Assembly (NCBI GenBank): GCA_965237855.1
Contig: CBDEGK010000004.1
Coordinates: 868,001 to 932,000, forward strand
Direction of reading: 5' to 3'
Source of the DNA: CBDEGK01 sp965237855
GTDB taxonomy: Bacteria; Pseudomonadota; Gammaproteobacteria; Pseudomonadales; Halieaceae
Length of the DNA: 64,000 bases
A model generated the notes under the pieces. It worked only from the letters and a program-made list of their open reading frames with translations, did not search any database and was not told the DNA's origin. A program made the translations under genes and the position numbers. Shown here one piece after another: positions 1 to 8,877 of this stretch (position 1 is the first letter of the stretch; every line of letters starts with the position of its first letter).

Positions 1-1
1 A

Positions 2-658
2 TTCGTACATCCGATCAAGCAAGCCATGGACTCTGAGACCCAGATCGATGAAATCATGGATACCGCAGAAAGCCCGCCGGGCAATGACGGCTGGCACACC
101 GATGTCACCTGGGCGCCACAACCTCCTGATCTTGCCATATTGCGTTCGATTGAGATCCCACCCTACGGCGGGGATACCATGTGGGCCAATATGTACAAGA
201 TTTACGACGACCTGTCAGAGCACATGAAACACATGCTGGAGGGTCTAAGCGCCCAGCATAATTTCGCCCAGAGCCTGCCGCAGCGCATCATCGATATGAT
301 GGGTGGCCAGGAAACCGTCGATAAAGTGCTGGAAATATGCCCGCCCATCGCACACCCCATGGTGATCAAACACCCCCAAACCGGGCGCAAGGCGCTGTAT
401 GTGAATTCAGCCTACGTCAGCCACATCATCGGCTTGCCTAAAAAGGAAAGCGCCGCCCTGTTGGCATTTCTGTACGACCATATCAGCAGCTCCCACAGCC
501 GCCATTGCCGATTTCGCTGGCAGCAGGGCTCGGTGGCGATCTGGGACGAATTTGCAACCCAACACCTGGCCATCGCCGACCACGGGCAGTTGTTGAGCGC
601 CGAACAGAGCCGGGTCATGCGACGTATCGAAGTCGCCGGCAGTACCCCCAGCGCCTAA
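2..658 (+). CDS. TauD/TfdA-family dioxygenase, 5' end outside window
   Basis: Fe(II)/2-oxoglutarate-dependent dioxygenase of the TauD family. The frame is open back to base 2 (residues FVHPIKQA precede the first ATG), so the gene starts outside the window. The metal-binding HxD is visible in WHTDVTW. The distal histidine lies in the C-terminal stretch IWDEFATQHLAIADH, and a substrate-loop GGDTMWANM follows the HxD as in TauD. About 218 residues of a usual 280-300 are present, so only the N-terminal lid region is missing. The substrate cannot be read: TauD relatives oxidise taurine, aryloxyalkanoates, alkyl sulfates and others. The permease gene follows 15 bp downstream, which suggests co-transcription with an importer. 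Confidence 0.88.
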   Translation, partial: FVHPIKQAMDSETQIDEIMDTAESPPGNDGWHTDVTWAPQPPDLAILRSIEIPPYGGDTMWANMYKIYDDLSEHMKHMLEGLSAQHNFAQSLPQRIIDMMGGQETVDKVLEICPPIAHPMVIKHPQTGRKALYVNSAYVSHIIGLPKKESAALLAFLYDHISSSHSRHCRFRWQQGSVAIWDEFATQHLAIADHGQLLSAEQSRVMRRIEVAGSTPSA

Positions 659-673
659 AGAAGGGGACTTGAA

Positions 674-2161
674 GTGCATCCACCACTAAAAGCCCACCAG
701 AAACTCAGCTATGGCTTCGGCCAACTGGGTGAAGGTTTCCAAAATGGCGCCTTCGAGGCCTTCCTGTTTTTCTTCTACACCCAGGTATTGGGCCTGCCCG
801 GCACGCTGACCGGCGCCGCAGTGTTGATCGCACTGCTGTTTGATGCGGTCACCGATCCACTGGTGGGCTCCTTGTCGGATTCCGCTAAAACCCGCTGGGG
901 GCGACGCCATCCGTTCATGGCAGCCTCGGTAATACCCGCCTCGCTGTGCTTCTACCTGATCTTTACGCCGCCCGCCGGCTTGAGCGAGTTCCAATTATTT
1001 CTGTGGTTGACCGGCTTCGCGGTACTCATTCGCGGCAGCATGACCCTGTTTGTTGTGCCCTACTCCGCCATGACCGCGGAACTGTCAAATGATACGACGG
1101 AACGCACCAGCATTGCCGCCTATCGTTCAGTCTTTACCATCATCGGCTGGCTGTCCGTATCCATGGCCGGCACCATGTACTTTTTCCGCGCCACCCCGGA
1201 CTATGAATTGGGAACACTGAATCCCGCGGCCTATACCGAGTTTGGCGCCGCCGTGGCAATCGCCATTGCCATACCCATCATCGTGTCGACGGTAGCGACT
1301 CTCGGATTGCGCGATCGGCTTTTTCAGGCCGCTGAGAGCCAAAACTTCAGTTTGCATGGCGTCGTGCAGGACGCCAGAACAGCACTGTCTTTTACTGCAT
1401 TTCGCTTGCTGATCATTGCCGGCTTGTTCGCCTTCCTCGCCACCGGGGTTCGTCTGACTTTATTGATCCACCTGAAGACTTTCTTCTTTCAGTTGAATTC
1501 GCAGGAAATTGGTTACGCCATGCTGGCCACGCTGGTGGGTATGCTGTCAGGCCTGGTGCTGTGGAACTTGATCTCACGCAAGTTGGAAAAGGCCACCTGC
1601 TACATGATCGGTGTTGCCTGGATGGGCTTCTTCGCCATGTTCCCAGTGGCGGTGTTCTACTTCGGCTGGCTGCCCGACGCTGCCGGCCATACCGGGGTGT
1701 TGGTATTGGTGGTAGCGTCCGCCTTCCTGTCGGGACTCGGGGGGTCCTGCGTATCCCTGATGACAATCTCCATGTTGGCGGATCAGACCGACGAAAATGA
1801 GTTGCTCACTGGCCGCCGCCAGGAGGGCATTTATTTTGGCACCAGTAATTTCTTACATAAATGCTCTTCGGGCCTGGGCCACTTTGTCGCCGGTGTTGGG
1901 CTCGATCTGATCAACTTTCCCAACGATGCGGTGCCGGGCGAGGTCGCTGTTGAAACGGTGAACCGGCTTGGCTTTCTCTATGGCCCCGGCATCCTCTTCT
2001 TCTGTCTTATCGCCGCCCTGTTCATGCGCAATTACCCACTGACTCGCCAGCGGCACGCGGACATTGTTCGCCAGCTGGAAGCCCGCCGCTCCAGCGCGTC
2101 TGACGCGACAACTACGCACCACCTGGGAGGCGAAACCAACACCGAATTGGGTGCATACTAG
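674..2161 (+). CDS. MFS transporter, GPH (MelB-like) sugar/cation symporter family
   Basis: A 495-residue inner-membrane carrier with about 12 hydrophobic segments. The N-terminus (GFGQLGEGFQNGAFEAFLFFFYTQ split over helix 1) and the loop FDAVTDPLVGSLSDSAKTRWGRRHP match the glycoside-pentoside-hexuronide:cation symporter family, whose helix 2-3 loop carries D-P-x-x-G and RWGRR(R/H)P. The start is GTG at 674, preceded by AAGGGGA. It follows the TauD gene by 15 bp and precedes the SLC13 permease by 4 bp, so an operon of oxygenase plus transporters is likely. In environmental gammaproteobacteria this subfamily often sits in hydrophobic-substrate operons, so the true cargo need not be a sugar (inference). 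Confidence 0.85.
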   Translation: MHPPLKAHQKLSYGFGQLGEGFQNGAFEAFLFFFYTQVLGLPGTLTGAAVLIALLFDAVTDPLVGSLSDSAKTRWGRRHPFMAASVIPASLCFYLIFTPPAGLSEFQLFLWLTGFAVLIRGSMTLFVVPYSAMTAELSNDTTERTSIAAYRSVFTIIGWLSVSMAGTMYFFRATPDYELGTLNPAAYTEFGAAVAIAIAIPIIVSTVATLGLRDRLFQAAESQNFSLHGVVQDARTALSFTAFRLLIIAGLFAFLATGVRLTLLIHLKTFFFQLNSQEIGYAMLATLVGMLSGLVLWNLISRKLEKATCYMIGVAWMGFFAMFPVAVFYFGWLPDAAGHTGVLVLVVASAFLSGLGGSCVSLMTISMLADQTDENELLTGRRQEGIYFGTSNFLHKCSSGLGHFVAGVGLDLINFPNDAVPGEVAVETVNRLGFLYGPGILFFCLIAALFMRNYPLTRQRHADIVRQLEARRSSASDATTTHHLGGETNTELGAY

Positions 2162-2165
2162 CCCT

Positions 2166-3977
2166 ATGCCCCTCGAAGCCGTCCTATTATTGATCCTGCT
2201 GTTCACTCTCGCGGTGGTGATTGGCGCGGATATCATTCGTGCCGATGTCGCGGCGATGATCGCACTGCTCGGTCTGGCTGCACTACAGCAGTTGCCCGGT
2301 GTGACCCCTTTCGTCGACGTAACGCAACTGTTCGCCGGTTTTTCCAGCCGCACGGTTATTGCCCTGATTGGTGTGATGATCATCAGCGCTGCGCTGGTAC
2401 GTTGCGGCTTTATCAACACCCTTGCCGACGGCTTATTGACCCTGGCGGGCAACAGTCAGTCGCGCCTGGGAAGCTGGCTGTTGGTTGCAGTGGCGGGGTT
2501 TTCGACCGTCATCCAGAACGCCGGCGCCGTCACCCTGGCGGTACCCATCGTCAGCCGGGTGGCAGCTAAACTGGGGTTGGAGAATCGCCAACTGCTCATG
2601 CCAGTGGGGCGCATGATTTTGCTGGGTGGCTGCTGCACCTTGATCGGTAACAGCGCCTTACTGCTGTTGAACGACATTTTGCCGGCCGGTATTGAACACT
2701 TTGGTTTACTGGCGCCACTGCCAGTGGGGCTGGCACTGGTTGCCAGCGGTCTCTTGTACAACCTGTTCCAGTTCAACCTTTCGTTGCGCCAAAGCACTTC
2801 GACCAGTCCCAGGCGAGATATCAAACTGCGCGCAATGTACCAACTGGAAGAAGCGATCCGCTGTTACCACTGGCTAGAGCCCGATTTTGAAATCGATTCG
2901 GTGGCGGCTCTGGAAGATCGTTTCAAGCTGCGGGTAGTGGCAAGCTATTACGACGATCTGCAGCTGTCGCCAACGCGCAACGCGACCTTGCCATCCCGTG
3001 GTTATATCGCGCTCATGGGTTCAGGCCCACAACTGACCTCCTTCGAGACCGCCACCGGGCTCGCTGCGACCACCGCGTGCACACCACTGCAGCAGGCTTT
3101 GTCGACGGACTACTCCGGCTTGGTCGAGATGGTACTAACGCCCGGTTCCTCCCTGGTGGGACTACCCATCCGCGATTTGCGCCTGCGTCATCACTTCGGG
3201 CTCACCCCCCTGGCCATTTATCGCGCAGACGGGCTGATCGAGGGCGATATACGCCTGGAAATATTACAGGCCGGCGACACGGTGCTGGCGCATGTCTCCT
3301 GGCAGGAACTGGAACATATTCAGGACACCGACGACTTCGTACTGCTGGCACCGGACAAACCCGAATCACCGGTGGAGCCCGGCCTGAGTTTTCGCACCTG
3401 GACCATACTGGCAGTTCTTGCTGTCTACGGACTTTGGGCTCAACCGGGCGCCGCTTTCCTGATGTTTGCGGCCGCCGCCGCACTGATTGCGGCACGGGTA
3501 TTGGAACCGGAGCAAGCCTATCGCGCGGTGAGCTGGCGCACGATTTTCATGCTGGCCTGTTTGATGCCCTTCAGTCAGGCCATGACCAATTCCGGGGCCT
3601 CTACCTGGTTGGCCGAGGGTGTGATGTCATTGCTCAACCCACAAGCCAGCGGCCTGGTGGTGTTGATCGTGTTCGCCCTGCTGGCTGCTGCACTCGGGCA
3701 ACTGATTTCCAATGTGGCCGCTGTGGTCATCCCGGTGCCGGTGGCAATCCAGGTCTGCGCGCTGGGTAACTATGAGGCCCAGGGTCTGATACTGCTGATC
3801 GGTATATCGGTATCCAATGCCTTCTTGTTTCCGACCAACCAGGTCACCGCCTTTATTGCCAGTGCCGGTAACTTTCACAGCCGGAAATTTCTGCGCGCAG
3901 GCGCTCCATCAAGTTTGATCTTCTGCGCCGTCTCCGTTGCGGTGATTGCGGTGATGTACCCTTCTTATCTTGGCTAG
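2166..3977 (+). CDS. SLC13/DASS-type permease with cytoplasmic TrkA-C domains
   Basis: A 603-residue membrane protein. Hydrophobic helices occupy residues about 1-190 and 405-603. A soluble middle part (about 215-395) contains TrkA-C/RCK-C-like segments, including LVEMVLTPGSSLVGLPIRDLRLRHH cut by a hinge. This arrangement is typical of SLC13-family permeases, which often carry anions such as sulfate or dicarboxylates, with regulatory RCK_C insertions. The ATG at 2166 is chosen because it lies 4 bp after the preceding stop and begins directly with the first helix. The open frame continues upstream inside the MFS gene but reads a non-membrane sequence there. Substrate unknown. Confidence 0.82.
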   Translation: MPLEAVLLLILLFTLAVVIGADIIRADVAAMIALLGLAALQQLPGVTPFVDVTQLFAGFSSRTVIALIGVMIISAALVRCGFINTLADGLLTLAGNSQSRLGSWLLVAVAGFSTVIQNAGAVTLAVPIVSRVAAKLGLENRQLLMPVGRMILLGGCCTLIGNSALLLLNDILPAGIEHFGLLAPLPVGLALVASGLLYNLFQFNLSLRQSTSTSPRRDIKLRAMYQLEEAIRCYHWLEPDFEIDSVAALEDRFKLRVVASYYDDLQLSPTRNATLPSRGYIALMGSGPQLTSFETATGLAATTACTPLQQALSTDYSGLVEMVLTPGSSLVGLPIRDLRLRHHFGLTPLAIYRADGLIEGDIRLEILQAGDTVLAHVSWQELEHIQDTDDFVLLAPDKPESPVEPGLSFRTWTILAVLAVYGLWAQPGAAFLMFAAAAALIAARVLEPEQAYRAVSWRTIFMLACLMPFSQAMTNSGASTWLAEGVMSLLNPQASGLVVLIVFALLAAALGQLISNVAAVVIPVPVAIQVCALGNYEAQGLILLIGISVSNAFLFPTNQVTAFIASAGNFHSRKFLRAGAPSSLIFCAVSVAVIAVMYPSYLG

Positions 3978-3981
3978 AGGC

Positions 3982-4869
3982 TTACGACATCTTCTCTATG
4001 AGGTTTTCGCCCACCTGGCGAATAGCTGCCAACTTATCGTCTCGGGTGAGGCCGTCCTGGTAGGGATTCCAGGGCGTTACACAGATATCGGTTACACCCA
4101 ACTCCGCTAATCTCCGGCAATCATCCACCGTGCGACAATTTGAATCCAGGGCGTGGATCTCAAAATCATCGCGCTCAGCCGTGCCCTGCTCCACCCGCAA
4201 TGTATTCAGCTGGCTTATCAGCTCCTTCAAGGTGTCGAAGTCGGTATTGGCTGAAATCCAACCATCACCAATCCGGGCGGCCCTGCGCAAAGCCGGCTTG
4301 GCGTGACCGCCAATCAATATGGGTACCGGTTGGTCGGGCACGGCGTTGAACTTCACCTCACCAATATCGAAATGCTCGCTGTGGTGAGAAAAATAGTCAC
4401 CACTTAAGGCGGCGCGAATAATGGCGATGCACTCATCCATAATCTGCGCTCGCGCCTCGAACTCCACACCGTTATAACTGAAGTCCTCTTTCCAGGGGCT
4501 CAGACCCGCGCCGAGGGATAGGCGGTTGCCGCTAATCAGCGCCAGGGAGCTGATGGCCTTGGCCAACACCAGCGGCTGGCGTACCGGCACTTTCAGCACC
4601 CCCGGATAAAAGCGAATTCTCTCTGTGACGGCCACCATGCCGGCGATGGCGATTAACGGGTCGACAACCGGCGCATGCTCCAGCGCCTGTCGCACCGCCT
4701 CAGTATCCATGTAGGGATAATCTGAATCACTCAGCTTCGGAAAGAAAATGCTGTCGGGAACACTGATCGCATCCCAACCCGCCAACTCTGCTTCTTGAGC
4801 AATCTGCGCATAGTCCTCGTAGCCACCCAGGCCCATCATCAGCGTATATCGCACAGTGGCCTCTCGCAT
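3982..4869 (-). CDS. LLM-class flavin/F420-dependent oxidoreductase
   Basis: A bacterial-luciferase-like TIM barrel, 295 residues. Family hallmarks are the N-terminal strand YTLMMGLGGYEDYAQIAQEAE, the central AISSLALISGNRLSLGAGLSPW (GR(L/V)xLGxGxGW type) and the C-terminal PVPILIGGHAKPALRRAARIGDGW. The last closely matches the LLM F420 subgroup. The start is ATG at 4869 because AAGGGGG lies 8 nt upstream. An in-frame GTG at 4908, directly after the nitroreductase stop, would add 13 unrelated residues. It forms an operon with the upstream nitroreductase and is convergent with the SLC13 gene. Whether the cofactor is FMN or F420 cannot be told from sequence. Confidence 0.85.
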   Translation of the reverse strand: MREATVRYTLMMGLGGYEDYAQIAQEAELAGWDAISVPDSIFFPKLSDSDYPYMDTEAVRQALEHAPVVDPLIAIAGMVAVTERIRFYPGVLKVPVRQPLVLAKAISSLALISGNRLSLGAGLSPWKEDFSYNGVEFEARAQIMDECIAIIRAALSGDYFSHHSEHFDIGEVKFNAVPDQPVPILIGGHAKPALRRAARIGDGWISANTDFDTLKELISQLNTLRVEQGTAERDDFEIHALDSNCRTVDDCRRLAELGVTDICVTPWNPYQDGLTRDDKLAAIRQVGENLIEKMS

Positions 4870-4908
4870 GACCTTAGCCCCCTTGCCCCTGGATGAACTG
4901 GTAATCAC

Positions 4909-5592
4909 TCATTGGAAGCCTCGCAGTTGGGCAAACTCATCCAGCGCCACTCGAGGCTGGCTGAGGTGATTGATGGGGGCATCTGCCACGGCATAGCCGA
5001 GGGATATTCCCAACATCACCATTTCATCTTCTTCGATCGCCAGGGTTTCTCGCACCACCCCGGACCACATTGCCCAGGACGCCTGCGGGCAGGAGGCCAG
5101 GCCTCGCTCCTGCGCAAGTAACAAAATGGTCTGCACCAGAATGCCCACGTCAATCATCTGCGACTCACATAAGGTGCGATTCATCGTAATAATCAGGCCG
5201 ACCGGGGCGTCGAAGAAAAACATATTGCGGGCACCCTGCTCAAAGCGGTCCATCTTGTCTTCACGGGCAATGCCAATGGAGGAGTACATCAGCTCACCGC
5301 ATTGGTAGCGACGGCTGCGCCAGGGCTCCGGCATCTTGTCGGGATAAATCGGAATGTCCGGATTGTCGCCGGTCGGGCTTTCCGCCGCCCGCGCCAGCAC
5401 TGCCTCTGTCAGGCGGGTTTTTTCCTCGCCGGCCAGCGCATAGACTTTCCAGGGCTGAACATTACCGCCCGAGGGTGCCTGTACCGCCAGCTCAAGAATT
5501 TCACTCATCAAGTCCCCGGAGACCGGGATGTCTTCATACTGGCGTACCGCCCCACGCTGCAGTACCGCCTCTGTTACCGTTAGCTCTGTCAT
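4909..5592 (-). CDS. Nitroreductase-family FMN oxidoreductase
   Basis: A 227-residue nitroreductase-fold flavoprotein. RGAVRQYEDIPV near the N-terminus supplies the FMN-phosphate arginine motif, followed by LAVQAPSGGNVQPWKVYAL, the conserved AP(S/T)xxNxQPW segment. A C-terminal segment LGISLGYAVADAPINH resembles the family's GYPxxxxPxN. Members reduce nitroaromatics, quinones or enones with NAD(P)H as soluble homodimers. It is probably transcribed with the downstream LLM oxidoreductase: two flavin enzymes of unknown substrate 40 bp apart. The 211 bp between this gene and the divergent SDR at 5804 should hold both promoters, but I could not assign boxes with confidence. Confidence 0.88.
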   Translation of the reverse strand: MTELTVTEAVLQRGAVRQYEDIPVSGDLMSEILELAVQAPSGGNVQPWKVYALAGEEKTRLTEAVLARAAESPTGDNPDIPIYPDKMPEPWRSRRYQCGELMYSSIGIAREDKMDRFEQGARNMFFFDAPVGLIITMNRTLCESQMIDVGILVQTILLLAQERGLASCPQASWAMWSGVVRETLAIEEDEMVMLGISLGYAVADAPINHLSQPRVALDEFAQLRGFQ

Positions 5593-5803
5593 GGTTTCAC
5601 TCCTTACCTCACCAATCCGCCCATACTAGTCAGGCCGGGTTCGCTGCGGTACGGCGAAACCAATCATCTTCATGCACTTATTAAGTCAGGCACTTGAAAT
5701 ACCAAAGCCCGATGAAGCCAGATGTCTACAGATATGGCGTCTGTGGTTCTAAACTACACTTGGGGAACGCGCTAAATTATCTGAAATACGCGGAGGAGCT
5801 CAC

Positions 5804-6565
5804 ATGAAGACTTATGCCATGACCGGTGGCGCCAGTGGTATCGGCGTAGCCATCAAACAAAGCCTGCTGGATGCGGGCCATCAACTCATCGTGGTCGATA
5901 TCGTCAACGCCGATATTGAAGCAGATCTGTCGAGCCCGGAGGGTCGCAACCACGCCGTGGAAAGTATCAGGGCTGCCGCAACGGACGGCCTGGATGGCTT
6001 TATTGCCTGCGCCGGTGTTGGCTCTCATGTCCCCAACCTGCCCTTGATCGCGGCGGTTAACTTCCGCGGTACCACCGAACTGGTGGCCGGTCTCAAGGAT
6101 TTGCTGGCGGCAAAGAAGGGAGCGGTGATTATCGTCTCCTCCAATTCAGCGCCCATGGATACCAACGCCGAGTACGTGGATGCCCTGCTGGCTGACGACG
6201 ACGCTGCCCTCGCCAGTGCCCTGGAAAACATGGAAGGACAAACGGTTTACTCCGGTTCGAAACAGGCGGTCGCCCGTTGGATGCGGCGCAACACGGCCGA
6301 CTACGCCAGCCACGGCATCCGCCTGAACGCTATCGCACCGGGCTATACCGAAACACCAATGTCCGCCGCTGTCGCCGATGACCCCACCTATGGCGACGCC
6401 ATCAAACAGTTCGTGGCAACCATTCCTATTGGCCGTACCGGCTTGCCCGAGGACATGGCCAAAGCCACTCGCTTTCTGCTCAGTGATGAAGCCAGCTTTA
6501 TCTGTGGTTCAGTGCTGTTTGTCGATGGCGGTCACGATGCCATGATGCGGCCGGACCAGTTTTAG
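5804..6565 (+). CDS. SDR oxidoreductase, 3-alpha-hydroxysteroid dehydrogenase-like
   Basis: A 253-residue classical short-chain dehydrogenase. It shows the Rossmann motif TGGASGIG, then DI at the end of strand 2, the catalytic Ser strand VIIVSSNSA, a YSGSKQA active-site Tyr-Lys pair, and the GYTETPM loop. The shortened region between the nucleotide-binding and catalytic parts (ADLSSPEGRN, then GLDGFIACAGVG) resembles hsdA-type 3-alpha-hydroxysteroid/carbonyl reductases. A good ribosome binding site (GGAGGA) lies before ATG 5804. It is a single gene, divergent from the nitroreductase and convergent with the acyltransferase. The steroid specificity is a guess from architecture. Confidence 0.85.
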   Translation: MKTYAMTGGASGIGVAIKQSLLDAGHQLIVVDIVNADIEADLSSPEGRNHAVESIRAAATDGLDGFIACAGVGSHVPNLPLIAAVNFRGTTELVAGLKDLLAAKKGAVIIVSSNSAPMDTNAEYVDALLADDDAALASALENMEGQTVYSGSKQAVARWMRRNTADYASHGIRLNAIAPGYTETPMSAAVADDPTYGDAIKQFVATIPIGRTGLPEDMAKATRFLLSDEASFICGSVLFVDGGHDAMMRPDQF

Positions 6566-6574
6566 CCCAAACCA

Positions 6575-7453
6575 TTAACGCGTGAGGTACCGCCTCAAAG
6601 CACTTTCCGTGTGACGGTTCTGTGACCGTGCCAACAACATGTCGGCAACCAGGGCCTCCACCCGTTCAGCTGTCTCGGCACGAACGGATTTTTGAATCGC
6701 CTGACTGACGGTCTTCTTGCCACGGCAATCGGGAACCTCAACGACTTCGCCAAAGGCCAGGTAGCACTTCTGTGGTTTCGGCAACAGGGTGTTGAACATG
6801 CCCCTGGGAATCGGCGGCACGATGTCTTCCCGGATCTCGCCAATCACCCCCAATTTTTGCAATAGCCTTACCGCTTTGCTCTCGCGCAATTCATGCCCTT
6901 CCATGAGACGGTCATACCAGTCGTCAGGACCGACCAGGCCAAAGGGCACGATGTTGTAGCCGTGCTGGGCAGCCATGCGGACGAACCCATAGCGTTCCCG
7001 CCACACCAGGCTGTATTTCTGTTCCGCGGTTTTGTTGGCCTCGGCGGCGCCACCGGGAAACACCAATATATCTGCACCGGCTTCCATGAGCGCACTGCAC
7101 ACCCTGGGATCACCCAGCACAATGCCATTGCCCGCCAGCAGTTTACCGGTTGGCGTCTGGAACCAGGCCTTGTCACCCATGGCGCGCAGAAATCGACCGG
7201 TAGTCTCGTAGACGGTGGGCATGATAATCATGCCATCGAGGCCAAACATGGCGTGATTGCCTATGAACAGGGTTGGCTCATCGGGAATATGGTTGGCCCC
7301 AATCACCGTCGGTGAAAAATACAGTTGAACAAACTGGTTGAGCCGCAGAAACGTTTTCTCGTGCGGACCATCGATTTCGAGAAACATTTCGATCAGTTCA
7401 TCGATTTCCTCTTCAGAGAAGTCCGCCTTCTTTTGCTCATCTTTCTTTGCCAT
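6575..7453 (-). CDS. 1-acyl-glycerol-3-phosphate acyltransferase-like (LPLAT/PlsC fold) protein
   Basis: A 292-residue acyltransferase of the LPLAT superfamily. The block LFIGNHAMFGLDGMI contains the NHxxxxD catalytic motif in the slightly modified form NH(AMFGL)D, and ILVFPGGAAEANK is the glycine-rich FPxG substrate block. Relatives close in layout are diacylglycerol acyltransferase/DUF-type proteins that lack long membrane helices. The N-terminus is acidic (KADFSEEEIDELIEMFLEID). ATG 7453 is preferred over the upstream frame extension, which overlaps the AraC gene stop. It sits directly downstream of the AraC gene with 28 bp between them, so they may be co-transcribed and the regulator may concern lipid metabolism. 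Confidence 0.8.
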   Translation of the reverse strand: MAKKDEQKKADFSEEEIDELIEMFLEIDGPHEKTFLRLNQFVQLYFSPTVIGANHIPDEPTLFIGNHAMFGLDGMIIMPTVYETTGRFLRAMGDKAWFQTPTGKLLAGNGIVLGDPRVCSALMEAGADILVFPGGAAEANKTAEQKYSLVWRERYGFVRMAAQHGYNIVPFGLVGPDDWYDRLMEGHELRESKAVRLLQKLGVIGEIREDIVPPIPRGMFNTLLPKPQKCYLAFGEVVEVPDCRGKKTVSQAIQKSVRAETAERVEALVADMLLARSQNRHTESALRRYLTR

Positions 7454-7481
7454 CTGACTACTCCCCCAATTTGCCGCGACC

Positions 7482-8558
7482 TTATTCGTCGCCGTGAACA
7501 CTGTCGCGATAAGCCTTGGGTGTCATACCCATCCAGCCACGGAATGAGCGCACAAAGGAACTGGGCTCAGTGAAACCCAGCAACTCGGCCAGGTCATTGA
7601 TGCGCATTTCTTCCTTGCGTAGATGGCTAATGGCAATCTCGCAACGCACCTGGTCCTTGATATTCTGGTAGCTGGTCTCTTCCTTCAGCAAGCGGCGTCG
7701 CAAGCTGGATTCAGACATGTGCAAGGTTTCCGCCATCCTCTCAAACGAGGGTATGCCGGTCTCGAAATCGCGTTTGATCAGTGAGCGAATCGCCGCCGAG
7801 GTACTGGCGGGCACGTTATTAAAAGAGATCAGGGAATACACCGCGTTGGCGAGGAATCCCTCCAGTGAATCGGCGGTGTGCACCACTCGACGTTCCAGGT
7901 ACTCGGCCGGGAAAATTAGTTTGCTATGCTCCTGTCCGAACAACACTGGGCAGGCGAAGACCGACTGCAAACCGTCCTCGTAGGCATCAGAGACCGGCGC
8001 GCCGGAAATGTGTACTTCCGTCAGCTCAATGGTTCTGCCTATCAACCAGCCGCTGAAGCCGTACCAGACCAACATGCCCGAGGCATGCGCCACGGTTTCA
8101 AGATGCTCAGCCCACTCCCACTCCGTCGGTGCGAAGACACTGCCCTCCGGATCGATTCGCACGTGGTAGTGGAGTTCCGCCAGTTCGCCAGCTTCTTCTA
8201 CTGCCATGCGATAGCCGATCAGCGGATACATCAAACTGTCATAGCGCTGTGCCAGTTGCAGGGCTTCGCCAAGAGTCGCGCCACTGATGGCACAATGACA
8301 CATGACCGCAAACGCTTCGCTGCCGATGCCGCCGGCCCAGGGAATGGGTCGATTGAGGCGCTGCATTTGTAGTACGGCCTGAGAATAGGCCCGGGAATAA
8401 TCAGAACTTGATAGGGGGTGATCCTCGGGCAGTCGCTCCAATTTAGCACGACTCATGCCCACCGTTTCCAGCATTTGATCTACATCCAGCCCCAGCCGCT
8501 CTACATAATCGAGCAGACGTAAAAACCGGCGCTTTGGTACCAGTACATCTTTTGGCAT
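7482..8558 (-). CDS. AraC-family transcriptional regulator (Arabinose_bd/OruR type)
   Basis: A 358-residue regulator. The N-terminal ~200 residues match the effector domain seen in OruR/ArgR-like AraC proteins (LGLDVDQMLETVGMSRAKL). The C-terminal ~95 residues hold two helix-turn-helix units: FERMAETLHMSESSLRRRL and INDLAELLGFTEPSSFVRSF, ending in the GMTPKAYRD signature. The start is ATG 8558; the open frame runs 19 codons further, but those codons translate the terminator-like hairpin at 8590-8612. It probably senses a hydrophobic or small-molecule ligand and controls the acyltransferase gene or the oxidoreductase genes nearby (inference). Confidence 0.88.
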   Translation of the reverse strand: MPKDVLVPKRRFLRLLDYVERLGLDVDQMLETVGMSRAKLERLPEDHPLSSSDYSRAYSQAVLQMQRLNRPIPWAGGIGSEAFAVMCHCAISGATLGEALQLAQRYDSLMYPLIGYRMAVEEAGELAELHYHVRIDPEGSVFAPTEWEWAEHLETVAHASGMLVWYGFSGWLIGRTIELTEVHISGAPVSDAYEDGLQSVFACPVLFGQEHSKLIFPAEYLERRVVHTADSLEGFLANAVYSLISFNNVPASTSAAIRSLIKRDFETGIPSFERMAETLHMSESSLRRRLLKEETSYQNIKDQVRCEIAISHLRKEEMRINDLAELLGFTEPSSFVRSFRGWMGMTPKAYRDSVHGDE

Positions 8559-8589
8559 TTTCACCCCCGTAGTGGGAGTGAAACAGATA

Positions 8590-8612
8590 AAAAAACCCGG
8601 GACAAGCCCGGG
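8590..8612 (-). terminator. Terminator-like hairpin in the AraC leader
   Basis: On the minus strand a CCCGGG-CTTGT-CCCGGG hairpin is followed by a run of six to seven T residues, the form of an intrinsic terminator. It lies only 32 bases upstream of the AraC start codon and in the same orientation. It therefore either ends a transcript coming from 8613-8870, attenuates the regulator's own mRNA, or is a relic of a lost upstream gene. Confidence 0.6.
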
Positions 8613-8877
8613 CAATTAAGCTAGGTGATCCCGGATGGGATCTTCGGTAAGAATCGGTGGGGAGACCAATTCTACGATTTGGCAATATTAGGGGATTCAG
8701 AGGTATTCCTATATGGCACAAACCGCCGATTTTGTTGACCATTGAGTTCGCCCCAATCTCACGTAAAAAGGGAGGAATGAACGAAGATGCACATCAATCG
8801 GAGTGATTTCGCTCTATTGAGCCCATGGCGGCTTCGGCATAGTGGAGCCAAGCTCACCTAACCTCCGGATTCTATAC
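8613..8877. other. Intergenic region between divergent AraC and membrane-protein genes
   Basis: The whole gene-free stretch runs from 8559 to 8877. Beyond the hairpin at 8590-8612 it should contain the promoters of both divergent genes. The only other structure I see is a 9-codon reading frame on the plus strand at 8777-8806 (MNEDAHQSE) with a strong GGGAGG just before its ATG. It could be a leader peptide for the gene at 8878, which itself has no clear ribosome binding site. No RNA gene or repeat is recognisable. Confidence 0.4.

Noticed and set aside
4870..4911. In-frame TGA between the nitroreductase and LLM genes, making a possible Sec fusion
   Set aside because: No redox motif surrounds the TGA, both proteins are complete at their own lengths, and the LLM gene has its own ribosome binding site and ATG at 4869.
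6590..6606. GAGG-TACC-GCCTC hairpin near the acyltransferase 3' end as a bidirectional terminator
   Set aside because: It lies inside the coding end of the acyltransferase and has no T run on either strand.
8443..8742. 99-codon minus-strand frame upstream of and overlapping the AraC gene
   Set aside because: It overlaps the regulator's 5' coding part in another frame and reads low-complexity, arginine/serine-rich sequence typical of a shadow frame.
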